DNA of 33,818 nt from Acidobacteriota bacterium (GTDB lineage Bacteria > Acidobacteriota > Terriglobia > Terriglobales > Acidobacteriaceae), in assembly GCA_003224905.1 (NCBI GenBank), contig QIAA01000169.1:1-33818 (forward strand). Reading direction: 5' to 3'. The notes under the pieces were generated by a model. It was not told the origin of the DNA and made no database searches. It saw only the letters and a program-made list of their open reading frames with translations. Positions 10,701 through 18,131 of the stretch are shown here, piece after piece. Every line of letters begins with the position of its first letter. Position 1 is the first letter of the stretch. Position numbers and translations under genes: made by a program.

Positions 10701-11439
10701 TAGCGACATGCCCGCCAACTTTGCCAACGGCAGCTCGGTCTACCACGGCCTGACAACCAACCTGCGCAAGCGCTTTGGACAGCATTATGAATTTCTGGCG
10801 TCCTACACGTGGTCGCACGCAATCGATGATTCAACCGATCTCCAGTCCCCACTCGAGCCGCAGGACAACTACAACCCTTCGGCGGAACGTTCGAATTCGT
10901 TGTTCGATCAGCGGCACCGTTTTGTTTTCAGCGCCGTTTACCAGAGCGGGAAGCTAGGTGGGACCGGCTTCCTCGGGAAGTTTTTCTCCTACTGGACTGT
11001 CGCGCCGATCATTGAAGCGGTATCGGGGCGGCCTTTCAATATCATCAGCGGCGACGATCGCAATCTTGATTTCAGCACGCCGACTGACCGGCCGCTGATC
11101 GTTGCGGCAAACAGTGTCAATTCGTGCGGAGATACTGCCGCGCCATCCCGCACTTCGCCCACCGGATTCCTGATCCCGGCCTGCTTTATCGACGGGACCC
11201 TGGACGGCAATCTCGGGCGCAACGCCGGCATAAAGCCTGCGGACGTGTTCACCGACATACGCCTTTCCAAGCGGATCCCCCTCGGGGAACGCCTTTCGCT
11301 TGAGGGCATCGTCGACGCATTCAATCTGGTGAACCGCTTCAACGTGGCGGATGTGAATCCGTTGTGGAACAGCGGGCAGAAACCCACGGCAGCTTTCGAT
11401 CCGCGGCAGCTGCAGTTTGCCCTGAAGCTGATCTGGTAG
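7798..11439 (+). CDS. Oar-like TonB-dependent outer-membrane receptor
   Basis: Large outer-membrane protein (1213 residues) of the Acidobacteriota Oar/CarboxypepD_reg family, probably taking up or binding large organic compounds such as glycans. In order: a signal peptide (1 to about 23, ending GFAFAQ), a carboxypeptidase-regulatory-like beta domain (about 29-110, with KDEKGGVVTNATVTARD and YRILSLPPGTYAVTV), a plug domain (about 125-260, with LPINGRNYINFALTDSR, AEYGRASGGVVNIITRSG), then a long beta-barrel ending in QFALKLIW, an aromatic C-terminal signal for barrel assembly. A strong Shine-Dalgarno (AGGGGG, 6 bases before) supports the ATG at 7798 over an earlier in-frame ATG. No SusD partner is adjacent. 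The long open frame antisense to it is not a gene. Confidence 0.93.
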   Translation: MNAGKLAALAPLLLLLTGFAFAQGVATGDLHVRVKDEKGGVVTNATVTARDPAKAFERSTTESNEGEYRILSLPPGTYAVTVDAQGFAKLTANDVVITVGQLAQLPITLSVAGAQEVVNVSSSAELVETQRSSSTDTIEQRRIDNLPINGRNYINFALTDSRLARDDAPSIGAAPTSGLNMSGQRARANLVNVDGADAVDNSVNGIRSTVSQEAVQEFQIITNGYAAEYGRASGGVVNIITRSGSNDVHGTAFGYLRNRNFQAVNPFSTVSNPAYTRVQSGFDFGGPIKKDKTFFYFSWEGTWRQETGFSSIGASNFDLVPFNTVNTAGGAFPLPFGVIQVTPQQATFLQGLTPAQAAAFAAQPNGLIQYEALLGSSSGMALSGVWPQGISVLPNFSGFPTSCAPPGPCFVPKSFVPLNSLVGNFPVTERTDLYSLRIDHNFTSNNRIMLRGGVSPSDQTGIEVQAQGPQNFGQNAFSRTSNQNFHDWSLTAQDQWTIGNNKINEFRFHYARRGLLYGFSRGPGGGDVAVNIPGFAFFGREPFSFVRRTEQRYQVTDNFSWAVGSHSFKFGGDGNFLPISADFTVNFGGIYNFGGVSATNLQFPASFPGLSPIQSYGAGIPANFIQGVGNPHDGFSNTPLGAFFQDSWRIRSNLTLNYGIRYDVELTPQFGPLNSVAAQGQNFLGITQGIPRDTNNVAPRIGIAWDPTKDGKTVVRASYGMFYDHPLLGLAFIADVADGSQAPQIVLFPGAPDASCSLNASNTFQGLLGCLPPSFTYLPDEQRFNPAPSTQSVWVNQNYLAAGVPLAIQPFGFPNAKSFQYAYSHQANLTFERDLGHDVSLAVEYNFNGGRHLNRPINVNAVKPAALLANWQAALTDPTSGASTLGPLGVGSVPFTSGGTPCQLGAGPAWVSSALTSFFRPSGLNPSIARALIGAGLGICVGEAQAILAADGLNASCDPASLSGCVPFSDMPANFANGSSVYHGLTTNLRKRFGQHYEFLASYTWSHAIDDSTDLQSPLEPQDNYNPSAERSNSLFDQRHRFVFSAVYQSGKLGGTGFLGKFFSYWTVAPIIEAVSGRPFNIISGDDRNLDFSTPTDRPLIVAANSVNSCGDTAAPSRTSPTGFLIPACFIDGTLDGNLGRNAGIKPADVFTDIRLSKRIPLGERLSLEGIVDAFNLVNRFNVADVNPLWNSGQKPTAAFDPRQLQFALKLIW

Positions 11440-11470
11440 ACGCGAGGCTTGCGGCGTTTGCTCTTTCTCG

Positions 11471-11500
11471 GCTTTTAGCTTTTAGCTCTTGGCTCTTAGC
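11471..11500. repeat. 7-bp tandem repeat downstream of the receptor gene
   Basis: About four tandem copies of a 7-base unit (GCTTTTA, GCTTTTA, GCTCTTG, GCTCTTA, then GC). It lies 31 bases after the receptor stop codon and has no coding content. It is a simple-sequence repeat whose copy number could vary between strains. Confidence 0.7.
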
Positions 11501-11541
11501 CGTTCCCTCTCCTTATTTGACTGCGCGTCACTCCGAACAGG

Positions 11542-11970
11542 TATACCCTCCTCCCCTGATCTTTTGGAATCATTGGGTTGGCGTGAGAACACGAGCAAAA
11601 TCTTTGGATTGAAAGGAGTTTCTGGTAAAATATAGATCGCAAAGGAGTTAATGGCGTGAGGTTGGGGCCTTGGAGACCACGCACCGGGGCATATACCCCT
11701 CCTCCTCTGATCTTTTGGAATCATCAACTTAGCGCGAAGACACGCGCAAAATCTTTGGATCGAAAGGAGTTGCACGCAAAATCTAGACAGAGCAGGATTT
11801 AGCTGCGAGAATCGGATCAGTATGGCGCAGGCATCGGTAGGCTGGCCAGCTAAATCTATGAATCTATTGGATCGAGGCTGTGCGACAGCACGTAAAATCT
11901 TGGAAGTAAAGGTGCTTACATGCAAAATATTGAGCTGCCAAGAGCTAGCTCTGGATCCTGCAGCTCGGAA
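11542..11970. repeat. Composite repeat built of 29-30 bp units, two clear copies plus a decayed tail
   Basis: Two copies of a roughly 118-bp element start at about 11542 and 11691. Each opens with TATACCC(C)TCCTCC, followed by TGATCTTTTGGAATCAT, then two tandem units of 29-30 bases with the form GCAAAATCTTTGGA-N2-AAAGGAGTT. Further decayed units of the same period follow to about 11970 (for example at 11891 and 11922, beginning GTAAAATCTTGGA and GCAAAATATTGAG). The element is intergenic. Minus-strand frames through it give peptide repeats that look accidental. I read it as a dispersed intergenic repeat of this lineage; copy number elsewhere cannot be seen here. Confidence 0.75.
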
Positions 11971-12389
11971 TGCTGGATGGGGTCGCGAAGAGGAGACTGG
12001 ATGGGAGAACCTGAAAGCAACTGCCACGAAGGTGACTTCTTAGAACCCGGGATCAACTTACCTTCTTCTGTTATGAGGCAAAAGGAGAAGTGAAGTCAAT
12101 GGAAAAAAGGGGTGCGGCGGCAGCGGTGGGTTCCGGGGCTGGAAACGATGCCGGAGCCCCGCTTGTAGTACGGTCATGCGATGCATAGCACGACTGTACT
12201 AACCTCAGGCCGGCGAGCTGGGTGAAAGAGCGGCCCCACCCTTGCAAAGAACGCAAGAACTGATTGGATAAGAGCGAAGGCTCCAACGATTCCCGAGTTA
12301 GTCTTTCGGTGGAAGGACCAAAGATGCTGGGGAGGAAGGAGCCTCAGATGATGAGGGCACGGGCAGTGATGTAAGCTCAGAATGAGACT
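11971..12389. other. Gene-free stretch before the DoxX-like gene
   Basis: No coding sequence, RNA gene or promoter could be supported apart from the CTTGC/GCAAG hairpin repeat at 12241-12257. Short frames on the minus strand (12071-12286) have no start signal and a biased, protein-unlike composition. Confidence 0.4.
12241..12257. repeat. Short hairpin repeat, copy 1
   Basis: CTTGCAAAGAACGCAAG: five-base arms CTTGC/GCAAG around a 7-base loop, preceded by GCGGCCCCACC. A nearly identical core (one mismatch) lies at 19041-19057. It looks like a remnant of a dispersed palindromic element. Confidence 0.5.
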
Positions 12390-12866
12390 CTACGCGACCG
12401 CAGCATGGTTGCCATGCTTCTCGGTTGCAGTTGCAGTCTTCGGGAACTCTTGTCCGTGACTGTATGGATTCACTGCAATGATTTTTCTATCCGCAGGTCT
12501 GAAATACCACGAGATTACGGTCAGGATTAGAAGTAACAACGAGGGAAATATTTCCTTCACGGGATCACCCAATGCGATATGGGAAAATACCGCTCCCGAC
12601 ATGGCAAAGAAAAAGCCTGCATAAGCCCATTCCTTTAGTAAAGGGAATTCAGGAACAAGCAATGCTACAACTCCCGAAAGTTTCCAAATACCTAGTATTG
12701 TTAGAAAATAGACAGGATAGCCCAAATGGGTAATACCATATACTCCGGGCGGCGCCAGCGCTCCTTCCGCTTTCGCTCTGAATAACTGTAGTGCCCCAGT
12801 GGATAGCATTCCTAATGCTAGCCAGGCAGTAGAAATCCAATAGATAATCTTATTTCTCTTTGGCAT
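12390..12866 (-). CDS. DoxX-like integral membrane protein
   Basis: A 158-residue protein with four hydrophobic segments (about 6-24, 48-66, 72-96, 100-120), in the arrangement of DoxX-like (PF13564-type) proteins; TAWLALGMLSTGALQLF and ITHLGYPVYFLTILGIWKLSGVVAL are characteristic. The start is the ATG at 12866, which is preceded by GAGGAGG at ideal spacing; a GTG 18 bases earlier overlaps the end of the SRPBCC gene by 4 bases but lacks a ribosome site. It is the last gene of the ArsR operon. Its biochemical role is unknown; relatives occur beside SRPBCC and ArsR genes in many soil bacteria. Confidence 0.85.
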   Translation of the reverse strand: MPKRNKIIYWISTAWLALGMLSTGALQLFRAKAEGALAPPGVYGITHLGYPVYFLTILGIWKLSGVVALLVPEFPLLKEWAYAGFFFAMSGAVFSHIALGDPVKEIFPSLLLLILTVISWYFRPADRKIIAVNPYSHGQEFPKTATATEKHGNHAAVA

Positions 12867-12880
12867 AGATCCTCCTCGAT

Positions 12881-13465
12881 TCACGACTTTTGAGCCGCCT
12901 GAGGCGGCCAGTTGGGCGTTTCAATACCGAACTGCTTGGCGTACTCGGTGTGCAATCGCTGCCAGCCGAACTTCATGGCCTCGGGGCCCACGATGCGGCC
13001 GATGGGCTGACCGGCCAGAAGCCGATCCAGCACATCGAAGCAGATGTGCCACCCGGCAGCGCCCATTGCGATGAAGCGGTGACCGATGTTGGTCCACAGG
13101 GTCAGGCGCGTGCCGCCACCAAAGGCTTCGAGTTCCCACCGCATATCGAAGCCACCCCACTTGTACTCAAGCACCTCGGGAGCGTCGGCCCGCGTTACGG
13201 TTGTTTCGGTAACGTGCGGTGTGGGCGCTCCCACTGTGGTAAGTTTCACCTTGGCTCGGGCCGTACCCAGGTTCCCATCGGCGTCGAAGGGCGCCCACTC
13301 GCGCAGATGTGCCGGGTCGGTAAGCGCCTGCCAGACTTTTTCCGGGGAGTGGCGCAGTTCTCGGACGAGAATGAGCGTCCACTTCTCTTCGCCCTTTTGT
13401 CCCCGGTCCTTTCGTACCTGCGCCCCGCTGGCCGGACCCGGTGTGTACTGCTCGCGAACGGTCAT
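12881..13465 (-). CDS. SRPBCC (AHSA1-type) domain protein
   Basis: A 194-residue soluble protein with an AHSA1/START-like hydrophobic-cavity fold. Recognisable parts are RELRHSPEKVWQALTDPAHLREWAPFDADGN (about 36-66), the strand EVLEYKWGGFDMRWELEAFGGGTRLTLW (about 97-124) and a C-terminal helix GWQRLHTEYAKQFG (about 167-180). These domains bind lipophilic ligands or assist other proteins, and no substrate is evident here. The N-terminal 25 residues are basic and probably unstructured. Third gene of the operon, 22 bases after the VOC gene and nearly touching the DoxX-like gene. Confidence 0.88.
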   Translation of the reverse strand: MTVREQYTPGPASGAQVRKDRGQKGEEKWTLILVRELRHSPEKVWQALTDPAHLREWAPFDADGNLGTARAKVKLTTVGAPTPHVTETTVTRADAPEVLEYKWGGFDMRWELEAFGGGTRLTLWTNIGHRFIAMGAAGWHICFDVLDRLLAGQPIGRIVGPEAMKFGWQRLHTEYAKQFGIETPNWPPQAAQKS

Positions 13466-13487
13466 CTTTGTTTCCTTACGGCCGCCC

Positions 13488-13880
13488 TTAATAGCGCATC
13501 AGCTGCGTGACCTGAATGAGGTTGCCGCAGGTGTCGTTCAGCATGGCGATCTTGGAGGCGGTCACGTCGGTGGGCGGCATGGTGAACTCGGCGCCGCGGG
13601 CCTTGATCCGCTCGTAGTCGCCCTTGATGTCGTCGGTGTAAAACATGGCCGCAGGCTGGCCCTGTTGAAAGATCGCCTGCTGATACGCTTTGGCCGCTGG
13701 GTTGTTGTTCAGCGCCAGCTGTAGCTCAGTGCCGTCCGGCTCCTCGGGCGAGGCCACGGTCAGCCAGCGAAATGGGCCCTGACTGAAATCGGTCTTCTTG
13801 GCAAAGCCGAGTACCTCCGTATAGAAGCGCAGGGCCTTATCCTGGTCGTCTACGTATAGGCTGGTCACTTTGATTTTCAT
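13488..13880 (-). CDS. VOC (glyoxalase/bleomycin-resistance fold) protein
   Basis: A 130-residue single-domain protein with two beta-alpha-beta-beta-beta modules, as in glyoxalase I, dioxygenases and drug-binding resistance proteins. The N-terminus KVTSLYVDDQDKALRFYTEVLGFAKK is the typical first module; the second begins about residue 77 (PAAMFYTDDIKGDYERIKARGAEF) and ends with MLNDTCGNLIQVTQL. The usual metal-binding Glu near the end (D-P-x-G-N-x-x-x-L) is replaced by D-T-C-G-N-L, so metal binding is uncertain. Its ATG overlaps the stop of the ArsR gene (ATGA), so the two are translationally coupled. Confidence 0.9.
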   Translation of the reverse strand: MKIKVTSLYVDDQDKALRFYTEVLGFAKKTDFSQGPFRWLTVASPEEPDGTELQLALNNNPAAKAYQQAIFQQGQPAAMFYTDDIKGDYERIKARGAEFTMPPTDVTASKIAMLNDTCGNLIQVTQLMRY

Positions 13881-14275
13881 TTCGTTTCTCCTTTGTCACG
13901 TTCGCGGTTTGGGCCGCGTCGTCTTCTCCCTGCCTTCCTTTTCGTTGGTGTTGATGATCCATACTGTTGACGATCCATGCGGTCGAGGTGGCGTTCGAGA
14001 GCATCCAGGTGAGCGGACCAGAACCGACGGAACTGAAACAGCCAGGCATCCACCTCCTGAAGTGGTCCAGGTTTCAGCCGGTAAAGACGGCGCTGCGCGT
14101 CCACCGTGGATTCCACGAAACCGGCCTCACGCAGCACCCGCAGGTGCTTTGACACAGTCGGCTGCGGCATACGAAGCTGACGCTCGATCTCTCCAACCGA
14201 ATATTGGGAGGAGACCAGGACGCTCAATATCGCGCGGCGGTTCGGCTCCGCAATGATTTCGAACACAGATTCCAC
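13877..14275 (-). CDS. ArsR/SmtB-family transcriptional regulator
   Basis: Winged-helix repressor of 132 residues. The HTH is plain: FEIIAEPNRRAILSVLVSSQYSVGEIERQLRMPQPTVSKHLRVLREAGFVES (about 5-56), with wing VDAQRRLYRL after it. The ArsR metal motif ELCVCDL is absent, so it probably senses a small molecule or protein rather than metal. The C-terminus is an unusual basic tail (KRKAGRRRRGPNRERDKGE). I choose the GTG at 14275, because the earlier possible TTG at 14311 is itself the -35 box. It heads the ArsR-VOC-SRPBCC-DoxX operon and likely represses its own promoter. Such operons are common, but their inducers are mostly undefined. Confidence 0.9.
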   Translation of the reverse strand: MESVFEIIAEPNRRAILSVLVSSQYSVGEIERQLRMPQPTVSKHLRVLREAGFVESTVDAQRRLYRLKPGPLQEVDAWLFQFRRFWSAHLDALERHLDRMDRQQYGSSTPTKRKAGRRRRGPNRERDKGETK

Positions 14276-14281
14276 GCTCTT

Positions 14282-14311
14282 TATATACTCCACATAGCAT
14301 ATACGTGTCAA
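14282..14311 (-). promoter_or_regulatory. Sigma70-type promoter of the ArsR operon
   Basis: Consensus -35 TTGACA (14311-14306), an 18-base spacer, then TATATA (14287-14282) as -10, with the GTG start codon 6 bases further. Transcription should begin at or next to the GTG, so the repressor mRNA is probably leaderless. The spacer and flanks are rich in GTATA/TATAC half-sites, a plausible place for autorepression. Confidence 0.7.
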
Positions 14312-14614
14312 GGTATATACAGAGCTGGCACGTCCGCGGCGAATACCATTATCGTGATTTTGAAGTGGACACGACGCAAGCAGGGATGCCGAAGAGCTTC
14401 GGTGGATTCAGCAGAGGAGGGGTTGTGGAGAGTTCTTGGTTTATCGTTCCCCGGTTACAGGGCGGCCCACCTTTCTGCAATTTGCTTTTTCTGGCACCGT
14501 AAAAAAATGAGGTTGCCCCAGGTTTTTGATGCTGTACGCAAGAAATCAAAGGGGGAAACGTGGGCCAGCCAGCCCCCGGCCTAGTGAACCGCGACCTCCG
14601 TGTGAACACCACAT
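14312..14614. other. Intergenic region, no gene recognised
   Basis: Lies upstream of the ArsR operon and downstream of the binding-protein gene, both on the minus strand. Short frames on both strands lack start signals. A weak T-rich run on the minus strand (around 14504-14510, after GGGGCAACCTC) could be a poor terminator for the binding-protein gene. Confidence 0.3.
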
Positions 14615-15757
14615 TCAAGCTGCAGAAGCTCGCCCTCGGACAGTGCCCTCCTTTGGATCAATGACTCCCAGGCTCTTGACGATCTTGAAATTGCCGTTGT
14701 TTGCCTGGGCAATGTACATGTTCATGCGAACGTGATGCTGACCGGGCACCATTTCAGCTGGACCACCCGGCCCCTCTGCGATCTTTGCGTGGTCCAGTGC
14801 CTTGATAACATCTTCCTGCTTTAGCGAGCCTGCCTCTTTCACCGCAGCCTCCCAGAACCTCAAACCTCGGTACAGGCCCGAACATGCACTGCCAGCAGTG
14901 AACCTGGCATTGCCCGGGTAGAGCTTGTCGTACTGATTGAGCAGTTCCTTACTGAATGGATCGCTTACGCTCTGGTAGTAGTCGAGGCAACTGTACAGGC
15001 CCTCCACGTGCGCGGCCGGTACCATGTTCAGGAAATTCTCGTCGAAATACGTGCAGACCAGGTATCCACCCCGCTTGGTGAAGGCGGCGTTGTAAAGCTG
15101 CTCGAGGAATGGCGTGAGCCCGGGTGGAACGGTGGTATTAAATACCACTTCCGCACCGCTGGAGGTGATCTTCTCAATCGTCTGGCTGTAGTCAGTGTGA
15201 TCGAGGGGAAAGTACTGCTCTCCGACTATTGCGCCACCATTGGCCGTGACAACTTCCCGGACCTTCTTGTTCATGGTGTGCGGCCAAATATAGTCAGCTG
15301 ACGGCAGGTAGAATTTCTTCGCCCCCGTGTGTTGCATCAGCCAGGGAATGAGAGGTTCAACCTGCTGCGCCGGCACCGGGCCGGTGCAGAAGATGAGCGG
15401 GTCTAATTCCTGTCCCTCGTATTGCTCTGGGTAAATGTAGAGCTTCTTGCCATCCACTACAGCAGGACCCTTGATAGCCTGCCTCGTGGAGCTATAAATG
15501 CCACCGAAGATCGCATCGACTTGATCCTGCTGGACGAGCTTGGCAGCCTTGGCTTCCGCCATACTATCTGTAGTTGCGCTGTCCTCAAGGTATAGATCTA
15601 TCTGCCGCCCCAACAAACCGCCTTTTGCATTGATGTCATTAATCACCATCCTGGCCACGTTTGCATTGGCGATACCCATAACCGAGAGTGCACCCGTCTG
15701 GTCCGTGATTACGCCCACCTTGATGGATCGAGCAACTGAAGTTTTTGGTTCTTTCAT
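14615..15757 (-). CDS. UrtA/AmiC-like substrate-binding-fold protein without signal peptide
   Basis: A 380-residue type I periplasmic-binding-fold protein closest to the urea/short-chain-amide group (UrtA, FmdD, AmiC): IKVGVITDQTGALSVMGIANANVARMVINDINAKGGLLGRQIDLYLEDSATT (12-63), DAIFGGIYSSTRQAI (81-95), KKLYIYPEQYEGQE (103-116), KKFYLPSADYIWPHTMNK (146-163). It should bind urea or an amide. The N-terminus (MKEPKTSVARS) is hydrophilic, and an in-frame TAA lies 24 bases upstream of the ATG, so no signal peptide can be added. No permease or ATPase genes are nearby. It may therefore be a cytoplasmic sensor like AmiC, or a binding protein that has lost its export signal. Both are inference. Confidence 0.85.
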   Translation of the reverse strand: MKEPKTSVARSIKVGVITDQTGALSVMGIANANVARMVINDINAKGGLLGRQIDLYLEDSATTDSMAEAKAAKLVQQDQVDAIFGGIYSSTRQAIKGPAVVDGKKLYIYPEQYEGQELDPLIFCTGPVPAQQVEPLIPWLMQHTGAKKFYLPSADYIWPHTMNKKVREVVTANGGAIVGEQYFPLDHTDYSQTIEKITSSGAEVVFNTTVPPGLTPFLEQLYNAAFTKRGGYLVCTYFDENFLNMVPAAHVEGLYSCLDYYQSVSDPFSKELLNQYDKLYPGNARFTAGSACSGLYRGLRFWEAAVKEAGSLKQEDVIKALDHAKIAEGPGGPAEMVPGQHHVRMNMYIAQANNGNFKIVKSLGVIDPKEGTVRGRASAA

Positions 15758-15990
15758 GGCTTTCTCTTTTCTCGAAACTGGTTATTGGTGAATAGGCGCC
15801 GGCTTTTGAACCGGAATTTCCTGTTTGATCCTGGGAACGGAGGCAATTGTCCCCTCCATCCCTGTTCGTGTCAATGTGACAGGACCTTCACCGGCGCTCA
15901 CGTGCGGGGGAGCCATGGCCTGAGCGGGTATCGACAACGGCAGCGGCGAGGATTCTGCGGCTCGCCAGGATCTCCGGAATTTGAGGAAGC

Positions 15991-17910
15991 TTAGTGGGGC
16001 AGGCCCACTCGCCGCAGGAGTTCCTGAAACCGGGGTTCAGAATGCAAGTCGCGGAATTCCGGAACCACGTGCAAGAATTCCATCATCGGGTCCCGGTCTT
16101 CGCAAGACTTCTCCAAATATGTGAGCGCTTTGTTTCTTTCGCCAACCAAAGCGTAATAATCTGCCATCTCGAAATTATTGAGCTTGGGAATGCGTCCGAG
16201 TGCGTTCAGGTCAAGGTGTTCTTGCCAAAATCCCTTGATTCCGGATCTCTGGTACGCCTGCTTGATTGCGGTGACCGATTCTGGCGGAAACTCGCGCATA
16301 GGAGCGAATTTCTCAAACTCGTGCACCGCCTGGTCGTACATGCGTTTCCCCATGTAGCTGTTGATCAAATTGGCGTGCGCAGTCACAACAGCAGGGTCAA
16401 TTTCGAGTGCTTTCTGGGACTGTTCGATCGACCGGTCGTATTGACCCGCAAAGAAATACGCAAAAGCGCTGGCGGCATGAGTGTTGGCTGACAATGGATC
16501 AAGCCGCTCCGCGAGCTGAATCTCCGGAATGGCCTCAGCAAAGCGGCCCATTCCAACAAGAAACACACCATGTTGTAGATGGGCGCTGGGAGAACTGGGC
16601 TCCAGTTCGAGGGCACGCTTGTAGTGATTCTCTGCCTCTGGCCAGTTCCAATCGAAAGCTTCCGCAATACCTGCCATAGTGATGTGCGGCTCGGCGAGAT
16701 CAGGATCGATTTCTAACGCCTTACTGGCTGCGTACCGGGCTTTGGAAACTGATTCTTTGCGAGGAGTCCCCTGGTAGAACTCAAAGAGATACACATCGGC
16801 GAGCCCAGCATAGGCCAGGGCTGCTTCAGGGTCTTGCTGAATCGCCTCTCGGAAGTAAGTGCCGGCCTTTTCCACGTCGTCGCGTTTCCGCGTCCTTGCA
16901 AGGTATCGACCTTTCAGATAGGTCTCATAAGCGTTCGGCTCTATAGAACGCGCGTGACCACGGCGGGTTTGTGATTCGCCGGATTTCGCGACGCTGATTC
17001 CCACCTGCTCCGCAATTTCGTGAGCTGCATCGCTTTGCAAAAGGAGGATATCGCTGATTTCGCGTTCGTATGCGCGCGCCCACAGGTGTTGGTCGTCGCG
17101 TGCGCGGATTAGCTGCACACGAATTCGCACGCGATTTCCTGAGCGCGCCACAGTTCCTTCTACGATGGCATCCACGTCCAATTCGCGCCCGATCTCGGGC
17201 AGAGTTTTTTGATTCTTCTTGTAGTGCATCACGGAAGTGCGAGAGATAACGCGCAAGTTGGCCAACTGTGCCAAGTCGGTGATCAGTTCGTCGGTCATCC
17301 CATCGGCAAAGTAGTCCTGCGCGGAATCACCGGAGAGATTTTCCAGAGGCAGCACTGCGATGGAGCGGATGGGGCGATTGCTGTAACGCAACAACCGCTG
17401 GCGTGCACCAGCTATATTGAGGCCCAGGATGACCGCTAACACAAGCGCGCCGCCGAGTAGTCCTGCCAGGATGCTAATGAGAAATCGGCGTATGCCTGGG
17501 TCGGGCTGCGAAGTGGATGGTTCTAGTCGCAGATCTGGACGCGGTAGCGGGTGCCTTTCCGTCGGAGGAACGCTTGCGCTAGTTGGGGCAACGAAGCGGT
17601 AACCACGGCGGGCAAGGGTCTCGATAAAGCGAGGGCTCTCGGAAGAGTCCCCGAGGGCGTCGCGCAACCGGGCCATGGCACTGTAAAGCCCCTGGTCGAA
17701 TTCGACAAAAGTGTTTGCGGGCCATACCCGGGCGCGCAGCTCGTCCCGAGTCACGATCTGACCGGGCTTCTCCAGGAGAATCTGTAGAACCTTGCAGGGC
17801 TGATCCTGGAGTTTGACCTTCACGCCTTGCTTGCGCAACTCGGCAGTGTCGAGGTCAAGTTCGAAGACACCGAATTGAACCAGCCGGCGGGCGGGAACAG
17901 CGGGCTGCAT
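15991..17910 (-). CDS. CadC-like winged-helix membrane regulator with TolB-like and TPR domains
   Basis: One-component membrane regulator of 639 residues, of a type abundant in Acidobacteriota. Residues 10-108 are an OmpR/CadC winged helix (VQFGVFELDLDTAELRKQG, GQIVTRDELRARVWP, FIETLARRGYRFVAP). A basic Pro-rich linker follows, then one membrane segment (about 143-167), a TolB-N-like domain (SIAVLPLENLSGDSAQDYFADGMTDELITDLAQL from 183), and about six TPR repeats (about 330-600). DNA binding would be cytoplasmic and the TPRs external. The ATG at 17910 puts the wing domain near the N-terminus as in relatives; an ATG at 17970 would add 20 residues. Target genes are unknown; it sits just downstream of the binding-protein gene's upstream region, on the same strand. 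Confidence 0.88.
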   Translation of the reverse strand: MQPAVPARRLVQFGVFELDLDTAELRKQGVKVKLQDQPCKVLQILLEKPGQIVTRDELRARVWPANTFVEFDQGLYSAMARLRDALGDSSESPRFIETLARRGYRFVAPTSASVPPTERHPLPRPDLRLEPSTSQPDPGIRRFLISILAGLLGGALVLAVILGLNIAGARQRLLRYSNRPIRSIAVLPLENLSGDSAQDYFADGMTDELITDLAQLANLRVISRTSVMHYKKNQKTLPEIGRELDVDAIVEGTVARSGNRVRIRVQLIRARDDQHLWARAYEREISDILLLQSDAAHEIAEQVGISVAKSGESQTRRGHARSIEPNAYETYLKGRYLARTRKRDDVEKAGTYFREAIQQDPEAALAYAGLADVYLFEFYQGTPRKESVSKARYAASKALEIDPDLAEPHITMAGIAEAFDWNWPEAENHYKRALELEPSSPSAHLQHGVFLVGMGRFAEAIPEIQLAERLDPLSANTHAASAFAYFFAGQYDRSIEQSQKALEIDPAVVTAHANLINSYMGKRMYDQAVHEFEKFAPMREFPPESVTAIKQAYQRSGIKGFWQEHLDLNALGRIPKLNNFEMADYYALVGERNKALTYLEKSCEDRDPMMEFLHVVPEFRDLHSEPRFQELLRRVGLPH

Positions 17911-18131
17911 ACGTCGGGGCGCAAGTGTAGCACCGCCTGAAATCCCACGCCAGACAAGGCCGTAAGCCATTGTGAGCAGGAGGCTTGAAGTGTCAGGAAC
18001 AGGTTAGTTGACGGGCAGGCAAACGTCGGACTAAATTTCGCGCGGTTCGCAACGCGGATCTCGCGCAGCAAAGGAAACGGAAATTTTCGAGCTGTTACTT
18101 CAATTGAATACCAAAGCAGAGGAGAAAACCA

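Noticed and set aside
11600..11970. CRISPR array (29-30 bp period)
   Set aside because: Units are joined directly, diverge from one another and have no spacers; no cas genes are near.
11482..12027. 181-residue minus-strand frame over the repeats
   Set aside because: Its peptide repeats (SIQRFC, MIPKD) come from the 29-30 bp units. No start signal and no protein-like sequence outside the repeats.
12071..12286. 71-residue minus-strand frame
   Set aside because: No start signal, and the composition is unlike a protein; it runs through the hairpin repeat.
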